A stretch of 64,000 nt of DNA from Chlamydoabsidia padenii (lineage: Eukaryota; Mucoromycota; Mucoromycetes; Mucorales; Cunninghamellaceae): positions 310,001-374,000 of the forward strand of contig JAIWND010000012.1 of the NCBI GenBank assembly GCA_025330725.1, in the 5' to 3' direction. Below are positions 24,047 through 36,261 of this stretch, piece after piece. The notes under the pieces are model-generated. The model searched no databases and was not told the origin of the DNA. It saw nothing but the letters and a program-made list of their open reading frames with translations. Every line of letters begins with the position of its first letter. Within the stretch, counting starts at the first letter, position 1. The translations under genes and the position numbers were made by a program.

Positions 24047-25213
24047 CTATGGTAAGATTTGATCGTGAGAGCCATCCAAGAGACGATTAGCACTATCCCG
24101 ATGAGGCGATTTGTATCCCGAGGTGGTATTAGTCGAGTTGTTATTATACATGGTAAATGCTTCGTCGTCAGTAGAAGGTGGGCGACCAACAATAGGTAGC
24201 AAACCTTCGTTATGGAATCGGAGAGCAAATGGCTGATGACAACTGGCATGACCCAGTGCAGGATGGTATTGTCGATAAGCAAAAAAGGCACAAATACCAC
24301 CTAATATAGCCCCGATTGTCACATCATGCCAATGATGTCGATAATCCCTTGTTCGAGTAATAGCGACCAGTAATGCCCCAATCACTGGGAAAATAAAAGT
24401 AAAGCCTTTATAGGTATGCTATACATTAAAAAAAAAAAAAAAAGGAGAGTTAGAAAGGATGCATAATACAAAGGAGAAAGAACTTACCCCGCGTTCATCA
24501 AAGATTTTGAGTTTACCAGCAAAGTAAAGAGCAAGGTAACCAAGACCAGCAAAGGAAACTAGATTCAAAACAAAACAAAAAAAGTTAGTTCGACTATTCC
24601 ATATGTTTCCGATTACCCCCCCCTCTAACTTACAAGAAGAATGGCCACTGGGGAATGATTTGAATCCATCCTTCATCACATGGGAATCAATAGGTGTGGT
24701 GCAAATGGTATAATTGGATAAACCAAGAGGAGGATCGGCGGCACCAAGACTAGGTTGACACCTATCCAAGAAATCCGGACGAGGTCGACCCACCGTGACC
24801 TTGATAGCTTGAGTAAACACCACACTAAGTGACAACGCCAGGCATAATCCAAGTACACCACTATGGAAATCGTGAATACTTTTCTTGAAGCCAAGTGATA
24901 CCGCTGCGATTAATAAGAAGGGAGCTACAAAACAAATGACCTTTGTAAAGTAAAGAAGAAAAAAAAAGTTAAGACAATAAGTTCATTCGTTTCTTTTATA
25001 ACCTACCCCCAAGGCCCATACAGGTACTTCTTCATGTTCAGTATATGAGAACATGATAGTTTTGTCGGTTAAAGAGAATTCCCGATGGTAAGGTGCTACT
25101 TTGTCAAGAGCAAAAAATGCACCTGTCATCACAATCACCAATAGCCAATCGTTCAAGTAGGAATAGATAAGCCGTCTTGTATGAGGATGTCTCCAATCGA
25201 TGGTGGAAGACAT
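24047..25213 (-). CDS. PAP2-family lipid phosphate phosphatase (Dpp1/Lpp-like)
   Basis: Integral membrane phosphatase of 318 residues, four exons (25007-25213, 24634-24940, 24488-24558, 24047-24418). It is expected to dephosphorylate phosphatidate, diacylglycerol pyrophosphate or lysophosphatidate. All three PAP2 signature motifs are present: K116xxxxxxRP (KVTVGRPRP), PSGH at 166-169 (FPSGHSS), and R217xxxxxH223 (TRTRDYRHHWHD). His169 and His223 form the phosphohistidine relay. About six hydrophobic helices flank these motifs. The C-terminal 80 residues are polar and Ser/Asn-rich, as in fungal Dpp1, and probably cytosolic. The start ATG gives the conserved MSSTIDWRHPHTRRLIYSYL. Intron 3 carries a T-run directly before its acceptor. 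Confidence 0.92.
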
Positions 25214-25439
25214 GGTGGGGAAGGAAGAGAAGAAGAAAGCAAAAAAGGAGTGTTTTTACATTTTACTTCTATTTTATTTTAGGGAGGGCGGTCTTTGAAT
25301 AACAAAGCCCGATTTTCCTAACTACCCATTGGTTAATCATTTTTGAGAGCCAAGACATGATGATAAAATTAGATGTTTGCACAACATGAGACCAAACTAG
25401 TCCAATAAGCTTTATTGTTTATATGATGGGATGATTGTT

Positions 25440-25725
25440 TTATATTAATTCATAAAGTTGAGGATCTATAGCTAATTTCTTCAAAGCCACCTGGATTTCA
25501 TTGCGTTCGCGTTCATTGTTCCAAACGCTTCGTTGTTGTAGTCGTTCTTGGAGCTGAGTTCGTTTTCGATCAATGGCGTTTATGCGTCGTTCAAATTGGT
25601 AATACAGGACTTCAGCAGTTTCCAAGGTTTTGTTAAGTGATATGTTGCCAGTTAAATCATTGATATACTATTAATATACAAAAAGTGATCAGTATACATA
25701 AAACATCATTCTTCTCCTACCCCCA

Positions 25726-25761
<36 letters not shown>

Positions 25762-28373
25762 TTGAGTAGTTCATCAAATTGTCCAAGGTCAGTAAGAATA
25801 GTTTGTCGATGTTGGTGTAGCACAGCCAGGGCCACAAAAAGGAGGAACTGATTGCTGAGGTGATCGGTCCAGAGTACTTCCCATAAGCGAATCACATCAT
25901 CCCAATCAAATTCACGTTTGAACCAGACTAGTAACCATCGGAAGCAAAAGAAGAGGTTGGTGGTTTCGGTCTTTTCAAAATGTTTGTATAAGGGTGGATC
26001 CATGAATCGAATCAGTGCATCCAATGTTCGTAGTTGTCGATGCATCCCCGATTGGTCAATAAAGAAGTTTGATTGCTAGTGAAGAAGTAAGTTAGTTAAT
26101 ATGAATAGATAGATAGTTTATATATATATATATATATATAGAGCCTTACCACACGATCCATGAATTTGACGAAACCCCAAAAGGCCATTGCTTCATCACC
26201 CATCCCAACAAACATAGGAGCACAGAGATCAGACATGCCTTGGACATACCCGAGTGTCGTATTATAAAAGTCATATGTCACCAAGATATCCTTCATGATT
26301 TCCAAATTTTCATTAGTGCCAACCGCCATCTGAGGGTCAGGATTAGGAAGATCTTCACCGGCAAAAAAGTCAACGTTGCGATCCGTCCGATGTACATCCT
26401 TGTCGATTCGATGCTTTTCGTCCAAAAACTGTTTCGTGTTTCTTGTTTCCATATCATTAAACCACTTTGCCTTGATTTTAAAGTACTCTTCACTAATAAA
26501 ATAAAAATAAAAAAGAAGAAGATGGTTAGTAGGTTCCCAAGATATGCGTCTTTGTCAAACTTACGCTTTGCTTCTTCGGATAGCTTCCCGTTCATCAAAT
26601 GTACTATCCCAAGGGTAGATACCAAGCAAGAATTTCCATGCTTCAATCCGGACGTCGGCATGTAATCCACCTTGGAAGATCAGTTTATGCACATGTGATT
26701 GATTGACTTGAAGGACACCATCTTGATTGAAAAAGTCAATCCATTCTTCAGGTGATATCGGGTCACGTCGGCTATGACTAGGTACAGACTATGATATACA
26801 AGATAAAAGTGAGTTAAAAGCTGGTTTACGACAAGCTTCGTTTTGATATTTTATTTACCTGTTGCATTTCGGGCATATCGGATAATAAACTATCTGTATA
26901 TCGTTCGTCATCTGATATGGGATCCAAAGAAGCTTCAGTAGCCCTATAATAAAATAAATAATGTCAAATTAGTCAAAGATATTGATTAATCATTTTGTTC
27001 ACTTGATTCTTCTTCTTCTTCATACCATTGAGTCAAGTAATGACTGGCAACATTATAATCCTTCATTGTTTCCTGTACTGTTCCATTTCGACCCAAAGCC
27101 TGAACAGAGAGTGGTAAGAGTGGTAAGATCGGTTGAGTAACGGGATGATCAAGGATATGAGCTATAGATGTAAAGAGAATCAGTTCACTGCTAGTTAGTT
27201 TAATTAATTCAATTTACCTGCAGTATCTCGAGAGGCTCTTGTAATCCTTGAGAATCGTTCCATAATATTCCACCTTGTTTCACTGATACTATCTTGATGA
27301 GGATCAATTGTTGTTGTTATTGTTTCAGGTACAGAGATGGTGGGTGAGGAGATTGGTGCTGTGTATCTCGTTCGTGCTTGATCCCCTTCTGTCAAGTTCG
27401 GTAATAGTATATATACATATTCATCATCAGAGGCTCTATCATATAGATAAAAAAAAAAAAAAAAGATTAATACAAGATAATCCAACATGTCTCCCCCCCC
27501 TAAAAAAAAAGAAGAAGAGTTTGGTACCTTTCGAGATCCACAAAGGCATTGAGGATATCCACGATGTTATAGCCAGGCCAAGAAGAATCAAATGGATTGG
27601 TAGGTTGATACCAAAGAGGTCGTAAAACATCACCTTCAGTAGTAGTGATCACAATAGATCCTTGTTCTGTCAAGCTGGGAGGTCGGACATAGAGTGAATG
27701 GATATTGGCCAGAGCAATCACCGTAGTTTCACCGTGTCCCATATGTAGTTGTATAGTTGGAAAGCCTACAATAAGAAAGTGTTAAAGTATACATGTATAT
27801 GTCATTATAAACAATAGAGTTACCTTGATCAGAGGCCAGCATATCGTCAAGAGTAATAAACTTGTTCAAGTCCATGGGGTCAATCAGGTGTTGAGGAATC
27901 CAAGCAAGATAAAGAAGCATGTTATCTTGTTCCAGACTATTAGACAGAATAGTGAAATAACCATGGATAGGAGTACGACCTTGTTCCTTGAGATAGAAAG
28001 CTGATTTCGTATAGACAAGTTGTACAGCCTGAGGTCGAGAACGAGGTGGAGTTAACTGTGGCGATAATGCATGTTGGGAATATTGTGTGGCTGGTGGTGG
28101 TATAAAAGGCTGTTGAATTGTATATGTATAAGGATTAGGAGGAAGTGGTGGGGGTGCTAGTGATGGATATATTGATTGAGTGGTTGGTGGTGGTGGTGGT
28201 GGTGGAGGAGGAGGTCGAGGTGGTAAAAGGGGTGGTACCTATTTCATGGAATAATTAGTCTAGTTTAGTTTTATTTCAGGGAAGCTTGTTTTTACCTGTG
28301 TAGTATTTGTAGTCGTTGTCATTGAATTAGGATTATAATATACTGGTGGTGAGTTCGATATGCCTCCACCCAT
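25440..28373 (-). CDS. GYP7: Rab GTPase-activating protein, TBC domain (Gyp7/TBC1D15-like)
   Basis: RabGAP of 759 residues, ten exons (28296-28373, 27824-28238, 27528-27765, 27218-27435, 27026-27161, 26859-26943, 26565-26788, 26150-26492, 25761-26075, 25440-25667). In yeast Gyp7 accelerates GTP hydrolysis on Ypt7/Rab7 and acts in vacuole fusion; the same role is inferred. The N-terminal half contains the Gyp7-type domain (VYTKSAFYLKEQGRTPIHGY, GYNIVDILNAFVDLER) after a polyproline stretch unusual for the family. The TBC domain starts near residue 400. Its arginine finger is IDKDVHRTDR (Arg500) and its glutamine finger is YVQGMSDL (Gln549), so it looks catalytically intact. Exon 9 is followed by an intron with a 26-base homopolymer. 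The frame is kept across all nine junctions. Confidence 0.93.
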
Positions 28374-28825
28374 AATAGCTCTTGTTTAAATAGATAAATG
28401 AAAAGAAGAAGGGGGAAGCCAAGTTTTTCGAAAAGAAAAAATTATAATGGGGGGGGGGCATTTTGCAAGTCCGCTGCCTTACTGGATTTGAAAGGACAAG
28501 GAAAAAACCTTGGCAACTTTTTATGCTTGGCCGACAAACACAAATAAGGCAATGCTCTCTTGACCAGATGATCATGCTATTCGTTCTTGGAAACATTAGA
28601 CTTACTGACAGGTCACAGTAGAAGCACCAATAGCTGCATAATGTCCTCCTTTGTTTTTTAGCCTATACATTATAAAACCCCGACAGTACACCTATGCTAC
28701 ATACCCCACATTGTGTTATGTTTTGTATAGTGTCTAGTAAGGATTTTATTTATTTATTAAAAAAGATCTAATGGTCAAAACAGCAACAGACTAAACTACC
28801 TATTCTATACAATGTGTCCATCCCA
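28374..28825. other. Intergenic region between GYP7 start and AIM41 end
   Basis: GYP7 promoter and 3' flank of the Aim41-like gene. A G-run at about 28449 and a weak CTGGATTTGAAAG match to the recurrent element near 28482 are present. No gene is seen. Confidence 0.5.
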
Positions 28826-29441
28826 TCAAGACAAAGCCTTCTTGACAGCATCGCTAACGAGTTTCCGATCAGCCGCAGCAGGATCGATGGTCCACGCCTT
28901 CATGACCTTGCCCATATCCTTCAAAGAAGTCGCTCCAACCTGTTCCACCAAAGCCCGTACTTTTTCCTCGATTTCCGCCGCATCCATTTGTTCAGGCAAG
29001 TAACGTTGAAGCACCGCGAGTTCTTGTTGTTCATTCGCAGCTAATTCCGGTCGTCCACCTGCCGTGTATTGAGTTACCGAGTCTTGTCGTTTCTTGATAG
29101 CCTTTTGAAGGACGGATAAGACCATGGCATCTTCGCTGTGTCCACTGGGTGCATTAGGTGACTTGATATAGTAGGTGTATTCGCTAAGTACTGACTTTAC
29201 GACATTCAAATCAGGTTGTTGCTTGGATCGCATGTATGTTTTACGGTCATCCTTTAATCGATTCAACAATGTAGCTGTTCCATTCCAAAAAAAAGTGTAA
29301 GTAGAATGAATATGGGAGAGTCAAGTAAGGACTCTTCTTTTTTTTTTTATTTTTACCTGACGCTTCTGTAGTGTAAAACCGAGCCAAGGAAGGCCGAGCA
29401 GTGGTTAATAATGCAAACGATCGTTTGACAGCAAAAGACAT
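28826..29441 (-). CDS. AIM41: Mitochondrial YqeY/GatB-related protein (Aim41-like)
   Basis: A 177-residue YqeY-domain protein in two exons (29357-29441, 28826-29274). The first 28 residues (MSFAVKRSFALLTTARPSLA then RFYTTEAS) form a typical mitochondrial presequence rich in Arg, Ser and Ala without acids. The mature part (LLNRLKDDRKTYMRSKQ... LAVLQRYLPEQMDAAEIEEK... KDMGKVMKAW) is the YqeY fold related to the tail of the amidotransferase subunit GatB. Yeast Aim41 is a mitochondrial protein of unclear function, so the biochemical role stays open. The single intron lies right after the presequence, a common arrangement. It shares a short promoter region with the divergent BAP31 gene. Confidence 0.88.
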
Positions 29442-29808
29442 TTGTTATAACGGTAAAGAAAAAGAGGTAAACAAAGCGGACTGGGAGGGGGAAATAAAAT
29501 AGACTTTTTTTGATTTGAATGACCGCCGTTCTCCCGAGAGCTACATTTCATTTCAGTTACATGTTTCAGTATTGTACCAAGTATACACTCTGAAAGGTCT
29601 ATTCTAGAAAACGTGTGCCCTCCCTAATTTATATATACCAATGGTTTGATGACAAGTAAAACGAAGTGCTGGGCTGTGGATAATGACATAAAGAAAACAG
29701 CCATGTGAAAGTACGCGGGATTTAAAAAATCGAGATTTTTAACCTGTGTTATTTTTTTTTTTCTGCCAAGAAACGCTTCTTTCTTTCTCTCTTTCATAAC
29801 CACCCAAG
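29442..29808. promoter_or_regulatory. Divergent promoter between AIM41 and BAP31
   Basis: A 367-bp region between two start codons. It has a copy of the recurrent element near each gene: GATTTGAATGACCGCC at about 29510-29525 for AIM41 and GCGGGATTTAAA at 29715-29726 for BAP31. A CT-rich tract precedes the BAP31 ATG. Confidence 0.5.
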
Positions 29809-30262
29809 ATGACCATTTACTATACTCTAACCTTCTTTATCCTCATGATAGAGGTAATTAATAATAAAAGAAAACAAAGCATGATATCTCTTTTGGTCTT
29901 TTACTCACTGACACTGTTTATACTCTTCTCTTCATGTGCCTGTTACTGCCATTCGCCAGATGTTGATGTTCTGCATCCTTGTGGTAAGCTTAAACAAAAA
30001 GAGAAGACACACTGAAACGAACTTACACACTTTTACTTTATACTAGCTTCCTTTACCTTTGCGTTGGCGCCGGGTCATGATGAAATTCATCTTGACCTCT
30101 CCTCTCGTAAGTATAGCCTATACCACTCTTATGTTTGATACAACTCTTACTAATTTAACTTTTGTTGTTTTATAGGCTGCCAAAACTCTCTATGTCTTGA
30201 AGATTGTGTTTGCGTAAGTCTTACACATATTAAAAGAAGAAGAGGGTGTGAATACCTAACTA

Positions 30263-30303
<41 letters not shown>

Positions 30304-30973
30304 TATAGATTCATCTTTGTCCTCTTTATTGGTAAGCTACAACCTACAAGTACTTGGGCTATATTACTCACTAGTTTTTATTTTTAGATACTGTCAACCG
30401 TTTACAACGTATTGAAACCGTGAACGACGAAGAACACAGACCTCATGATTACAGCTACGAAGCCAATTTGAAAGTCAAAAAGTTCTACGCTCAACGTAAC
30501 TTGTATTTGACCGGTTTTACTCTCTTTTTATCTTTGTAAGTAAGATATACGGGGAACCGGGGGTGTGGTGGAAACAAGGGTACTAAATCATGTCTATTTT
30601 GATAGGATTCTGGAACGAACAAGCACCTTGGTGATCCAAATGTTGAAACGTGAAGAAGAACTTGAAAATGCCAAAAAAGAAGTAAGTAACATCATTCATG
30701 GTTTGTCTATACTGATCATCTTCTTTGTATGTATAGAATGCGTCTGTGGGTAAAGATCAACAACGATTGATTGAAATGGAAAATGATTACAAGAAGCAGA
30801 TCGCTACTTTGACCAAGGAAAAGAAGGAATTACAGGCGGAAAAACGTGATTTCGAAACTCTCAAGAAACAAGTAGGCCAACAAGCAGATGAATATAATCG
30901 TTTGGCGGATGAACGTAATGCTTTGGAACGCTCGGCTAGTGGTTTGCTCTCTGAACCCAAGAAATCCATGTAA
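29809..30973 (+). CDS. ER membrane protein BAP31 homologue (Yet1/Yet3-like)
   Basis: A 216-residue endoplasmic-reticulum membrane protein in eight exons (29809-29853, 29960-29983, 30047-30106, 30176-30213, 30309-30331, 30388-30535, 30606-30681, 30737-30973), several of them under 40 bp. Three hydrophobic helices occupy about residues 1-30, 43-63 and 95-115. They are followed by a long charged coiled coil (KREEELENAKKE..., MENDYKKQIATLTKEKKELQ). The C-terminus is KKSM, which fits the KKXX COPI retrieval signal. BAP31 proteins act as ER chaperone and export factors and interact with the translocon. Intron 4 includes a 35-base T run just before the acceptor. The gene is divergent from AIM41. Confidence 0.9.
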
Positions 30974-31933
30974 ACAACGACTCCCCCCCCTCTCCCATCA
31001 TTTTACTGTAGTATCCCCACACATTTGATTACCAATTCATATTATTTACTCTTGCTTTTATCTGTTTAAATAAAATTAAAAAAAATCAAATATCATTCTC
31101 TTTTTTATGTCTTTTAGTGGATTATGAAATGTGGGTATTATGCATAGTCGAGGCATACTCATGGAAATAGTCTTATAGGTGCCTATACATAAAAGCAAGT
31201 AGTATAAACTCGCTTGCTTTGTCTTTATACAGATGGATCTAGTACAACCTCGATCAGTTGGCACTTAGTATAACATAGCGAACTTGTTAACCTGTGTCGT
31301 GATACATTGACCAAAACGGATCAACTTTTATCATCAATCTCTTGCTGGTCTGAGTTTTGTACTAGAGCTTTTTTCGTCAATGAAAAGGGTACACCGAGGT
31401 TTCAAAATTTGCATAAATGTCGGGGGTTTAACATGATAATGAAGGGCTCACATCAATCTCCCTAGCCTCCTGTTAATCATTATTCCATAATTCAAGAAGC
31501 CTTTTTATTTGTGTGTTTTTTTTTTTGTGCAATTCATACAATTGTGAATGAGCCACATGCATCATACAGTAAACGAGTCCAAGCCCTGTATTCCCCTTTT
31601 TCTTTTCTTTTTCGATACGATCCGACGGCAAACTCGGGACAAGGTTCCATTGTGACCTAGTACTATAATGGCCAAGTAAATAATAACAATACATCCAAAG
31701 ATTAAAATGAGAGAAAAAGAATAACAAGGCAATGGTATCAAAGATTCCCTTCATTTCAAAAAAGAAAGGTAAAAGTGAAGGGTCGGCTTAGGGTTACACA
31801 TACACACTCTGCGGGATTTGAAAACAGGGAATTTCTTTTTTTAGCTCTCCCCACAAAATAAAATGCGGCGTTCTTGATACATTCTTTCTTTTGTTTCTTC
31901 GTTAGCATCTTCTTTTACTACACACACAATCAC
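30974..31933. other. Intergenic region between BAP31 and the LARGE-like gene
   Basis: About 1 kb of AT-rich DNA with no supported gene. A clean GCGGGATTTGAAAA lies at 31811-31824, about 110 bp before the next start codon. A CGGGGGTTTAA variant occurs near 31422. Confidence 0.55.
31811..31824 (+). promoter_or_regulatory. GCGGGATTTGAA element upstream of the glycosyltransferase gene
   Basis: Exact core followed by AA, 110-123 bp before the ATG of the LARGE-like gene and in the same orientation as transcription. Confidence 0.55.
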
Positions 31934-32188
31934 ATGTCTTTTGAACATTCAGTATCACATAAAAAGTATGCCAAGCTTTTGGTTGCTGTCTGTTTTGTGG
32001 GTATGTTTGTTGTTTGGTCTCTTGAACGCACTTCTCAATGTTGGAAACCAAAGGTGCCTGAATTCAACATATTATGGACACCTCCTATTACCACCACCAT
32101 TGGCGATACTAATCAAATCACACTATCAAGTAACCCAATTACTATCAAGAAGGATTCAATGAAATGGGTGGATGGCCGTAATGGTAAG

Positions 32189-32226
<38 letters not shown>

Positions 32227-33433
32227 GAAATGAGGACCAACTAATGACTTGCCCTTTCTATATATTAGAACAACAACATCAACTTGACATGAAAACAGTG
32301 TTCAAAAAAACATTTTCATCATCAGTAGGCAACAGTGACATTCGACCTTACTACTACAAAGCCAAACATACACCCTCAGCCAATGACATTACAATCATGA
32401 CCACCATTACGAAAAGCCGGATCCACACGTTAGCCATTCTAGCAGAACGATACCAAGGACCCATCTCAGCCACCTTCCATCTCTCCTCTGACGATACTTT
32501 AGCAACTCAGCAAGCACTCTCACTTTTAGCCACCACTATGAATCAACAACCAGCCATGCGAACATACGTTGACATTCACCTGATCATGGACAAGATGGAC
32601 CGACAACTCAACCTGTGGCGAAACCTGGCACGATTCTTTGCGCGATCTGACAATGTGATGATGCTCGATGTGGATTTTTACCTATGTACTGATTTCAGGA
32701 AGCATGTTCTTGATAATCCTCACGCCATGGCACTGTTGGAAGAGGGTCGATCAGGCTTAGTGATCCCAGCGTTTGAATTCACGAAACAAGTCGATGGACT
32801 GGATTATCGCACATTCCCTACCACCAAGTCGGAACTCCAGGCACTTTATCAACAAGATGCTATTGGTATGTTTCATGCCTTTTGGACACCGGGACATGCA
32901 CCTACTAATTACAAAGACTGGATTGGGTCTACTGATGATCCTCACAGGCTTTATAAGGTCAAGGACTATCAACAATCGTATGAACCTTATATCATCTACA
33001 AGAAGGATAACCATCCATGGTGTGATGAACGCTTTTTTGGGTATGGATCGAACAAGGCGGCTTGTATCTTTGAAATGTATGTCTCGGGTGTGGATTACTA
33101 TGTTTTGCCTCAGGATTTTATCATTCATCAAACTCATGATTATCCAAATGAAGCTCGATCTCTAGAGGTAAAAAAAACAACAACAACAAATAAACAAAAA
33201 ATTATCATATTGACTTTACTTACTAATTATCTCTTCTTCTTCTTCTTCTTCTTCTTTTTCTTTAGCGTATGTATAATCGTCGTTTGTATAATCAATTCCG
33301 TGAAGAAGTCTGTATACGATATGCTCGAATGTTTATCGCATATGGTCAATGGGAATCTTCTGCATCTGCTAATCTACTGGATCAATGTAATAGGATACCC
33401 CGCTTCCAATCCACTGTCCAATCCTTCTTATAG
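31934..33433 (+). CDS. LARGE-type glycosyltransferase (GT49-like), type II membrane protein
   Basis: Predicted Golgi glycosyltransferase of 438 residues, three exons (31934-32183, 32269-33167, 33266-33433). A short cytosolic tail precedes one hydrophobic anchor at about 13-30 (LLVAVCFVGMFVVWSL), giving a type II topology. The lumenal domain shows the features of the LARGE/GT49 family: ITIMTTITKSRIHTLAILAE, the metal-binding DxD at 217-219 (MMLDVDFYL), and PWCDERFFGYGSNKAACIFEM near 300-320. LARGE in animals builds xylose-glucuronate polymers; fungal members are uncharacterised, so donor and acceptor are unknown. Intron 1 begins with GTAAGTATT and then a run of about 32 A. Confidence 0.85.
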
Positions 33434-33643
33434 TCGTGTTTTTGTTTTTTGTTTTTGTTTTATGTAGTTATATCTTTCTCTTATTCATACATCATACTTG
33501 TAATTAAAATTTCATTCATATCATTTAAATAGTCTAACTCCTTCCTTTACAATTATTATCAATCAATAAAGATACAAACTTTTAACATCTATATAGTGTA
33601 TAGTTTTCATGATTCGATAAATGATGTGGTGGTCGATCCAGCA

Positions 33644-33660
33644 GGGGATTTAATTCCCGC
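33644..33660 (+). promoter_or_regulatory. Palindromic GGGGATTTAATTCCCGC element upstream of the LYR gene
   Basis: Two facing half-copies of the recurrent element form an imperfect palindrome 67-83 bp before the ATG of the LYR-motif gene. Confidence 0.4.
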
Positions 33661-33726
33661 TCTTGAAAATTCTCCCGCCCAAATAAAATGTGGCCGCCAC
33701 TCTTTTATTTTTTTTCTCTTCCTTCC

Positions 33727-34973
33727 ATGTTTACTCCCACTCCTCAACATTCGAATTATATTCGATCTCTCTACAAACGCATTATATGTGAAGCCGGTTA
33801 CTTTTTTGATGATCGAGCAAGGTAAGAATATAGTGTGATATTGAAACAATCCTGACTAATCTCTTAATTTGTATTAGAACCTTTGTTGTGAATCGCGCCC
33901 GCAAACTTTTTAAAGAATACAAAACCTGTCAAGATGAATCAAGGATCAAGAACAAGCTTTTGGAAGCTAGAAAGGTAATATTAACTAAACTGTTAATGTT
34001 GGAGCTTGTCACTAATCCCCCCCCCTCCTTTTTTTTTGTTTGTTTGTTTGTTTGATAGCGACTCCACCGTCTCGAAAAAGCCAATCAAGGGGATCCGAAA
34101 AGTGCTCTCAAAATCCTTGAAGCAGCTTACGGGAAAACAGGAAAAACAAGACACAAACTAATGCACGTAAGTAAAAAGTGGAGAGGAAGGATTTGGTATA
34201 CTAACATACTTTCTTCTTCTTCTTACTTTACAAAGTGCTATCTGTATGAAAATTACCCGGCCGAGTTGTCGAAACCAGCACCACTGATCCCCCATATACC
34301 ACATACAGCACCACCACCACCACTTTGTCGACCTTTACAAAGTCTAGTCACCGAGCATTTGGGTAAACGATTGGAACCGGTATTACCTACTTCACCTTAT
34401 AAACCTTTACATCGTGGACGACAGGCCAATCTACTCTGGCGGTGGCGTTCCTTTTTAATTCAACACCTCGACATTCCACCACCATTTGAAATTGTGTGTG
34501 AACTCGAACTCAAGGCAGGGGCTACACCTGATCATCCATGTTTTGCCGGAATACTATCAAAAGGCGGGGCTCGTTGGGATGATATGTATGGTCGGTTTGA
34601 TACCGATCCTGATCTGGCTCACCTTTGTCCTACATCTAAACTCGTACCAGTCTCTCGATTCATTCGACATACTCCTTTACCTCCATCTCCTTTTATGGCT
34701 CCACCTTCTGTTTATGCTGTCTCGACCTTGGTGGATCAATCTCCAGTATCATTACTTTTGCCACCACACCACAGAACAACAATGTATCAATATAGTCCAC
34801 GGCAGTTACGACGACTCTATCGACGTCTTTTGGATAATATACCAATGTTATCTCCTTTGCCTGTACCTACTTCTTTGCATGACAGCAGTATCAAGTATAA
34901 GGTGTCTCGATCTCAATGGATCACCAACTCAGTTACCAAAGTACTCGATCCGGAATCCCTACCACCAACTTAG
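33727..34973 (+). CDS. LYR-motif protein with Cup1-like N-terminal domain
   Basis: A 345-residue protein in four exons (33727-33821, 33878-33974, 34059-34166, 34236-34973). The N-terminal 80 residues carry a Complex1-LYR helix bundle: SNYIRSLYKRIICEAGYFFD has the L-Y-K/R core, and an RxxFK-type continuation follows (RARKLFKEYKTC). Such proteins usually bind the mitochondrial acyl carrier protein and help assemble respiratory complexes or Fe-S clusters. The long C-terminal part is Pro-rich with conserved-looking blocks (LLWRWRSFLIQHLDIPPPFE, RWDDMYGRFDTD), as in fungal 'LYR Cup1-like' proteins of unknown role. No clear presequence is present. The family call rests on the LYR motif and general layout. 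Confidence 0.75.
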
Positions 34974-35715
34974 TCAATAGTTTATAGTAGTATAGTTTGA
35001 TTATTTATATATTTTAATCAATAAATGCTTTATGTGTCCTATTTGGTTTGGTTGATGGGGTGTGTATGATATGGTTAATAGAAGGATCCATTTATGGAAA
35101 CACATACAACAACATAGACAAAATAAAGATGATTAATTGATAAAAAGATATAATGAAAGGACAAATGTCAAGTCTAATCCACAATTCATGATAGCAAGGG
35201 GTAACTAAAAAGAAGGGGGCAAATGATACAGTATCTATATATAAAGTAGTAGGGTAAAGGCGATCAACGTGAATCACCGTCTAATTCTATTTGGGTATGT
35301 CGATCTTGAATCCATGTAGCAACCAAGTTATCATGACAATGATTACCAAATCATCCAAAGGCAATTATTGAGATTAACCAGTTTCATCCTGTTGTTCTAT
35401 CATCCATTATTCCAGAGAGTCAAATCGAGCGGGATTTCAAATCCAATCCCGCTCGATCTGGAAATTTACGTTTGCATGATGTTATGTAGCTGATCGTGAT
35501 AAACATCTGCCTTACCAAAGTGACATTACCTTCATGCTACTCTCACTTGTGTATATTACTTCCATAATAGCATCGACTAGTTTCTGAAGAAACCAATCCG
35601 AAAAAAGCCGATCATATTATACACAACCGTTTATGCTATTACTTTAGAAAGAAAAAAACTTGCTTATAAAGCACTAGAATACTTTTATCTTTTATCTCAC
35701 AAACAACTCAAAACC
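34974..35715. other. Intergenic region with palindromic element
   Basis: About 740 bp without a supported gene. It contains the inverted repeat at 35425-35456 built from two facing copies of the GAGCGGGATT half-element. Confidence 0.55.
35425..35456. promoter_or_regulatory. Inverted repeat of the GAGCGGGATT element
   Basis: TCGAGCGGGATT, an 8-base spacer, then AATCCCGCTCGA: a perfect 12-bp inverted repeat. Both arms match the recurrent element. It is located about 260 bp upstream of the broken secreted-protein gene and could act as a two-sided binding site or form a hairpin. Confidence 0.6.
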
Positions 35716-36043
35716 ATGGCCCAACTTACTTTTTCTTCTTGGTGCCTCTCTCGCTCTTCTTTTAGGAAAGCATCAGATCCAAGCCTTTGATTTTTCCAAG
35801 GGAGACCATGTTCTCACTTTGAATAGAGGACTATGGGGGTCAGGAGGACTATGTGGGTCTATCCATGGCGTGAAACAGAAGATCATGAGTTCAAATTCAA
35901 CTCTGACAAGCCTAATGAGATCAATGTCAGAATTCTTTGTAGTGATGGTTACGAAGCTCGTACTGTCATCAAAAAGATTGGCAATGGTCAACTTAAAAAT
36001 GATATACCTGCTAAAAGCTTTGAAGGTAAATTTGTATGTACCT
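35716..36043 (+). pseudogene. Broken small secreted-protein gene
   Basis: The ATG at 35716 opens MAQLTF and then, one base out of frame, a signal-peptide-like stretch (LLGASLALLLGKHQIQAFDF) continuing FSKGDHVLT. A second shift near 35840 leads into DHEFKFNSDKPNEINVRILC and then SDGYEARTVIKK...SFEGKFVCTD up to the stop. Read across the shifts, the region looks like one secreted, Cys-containing protein of about 105 residues. Two frame breaks within 330 bp, with no intron able to absorb them, indicate a pseudogene or sequencing errors. I do not recognise the family. It borders the repeat-rich region. Confidence 0.45.
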
Positions 36044-36261
36044 GATTAGAAATCAGTATCAAAAAAAAAGTAAACTTAATAAAGGAGATTATGCCAAGTC
36101 AAAATATAATTGGATTGTCATTTGAAAGATGCGCATATACATGATGATTGAAAATGATTTCTGCTTTGGTTGGCGGGATTTTTAAAGTTCAGGTACGGAT
36201 TTACCAAAACCAGATGAAAAATGATATTGAAACGCCGATAATGACTTTTGGGAAATGCCAG

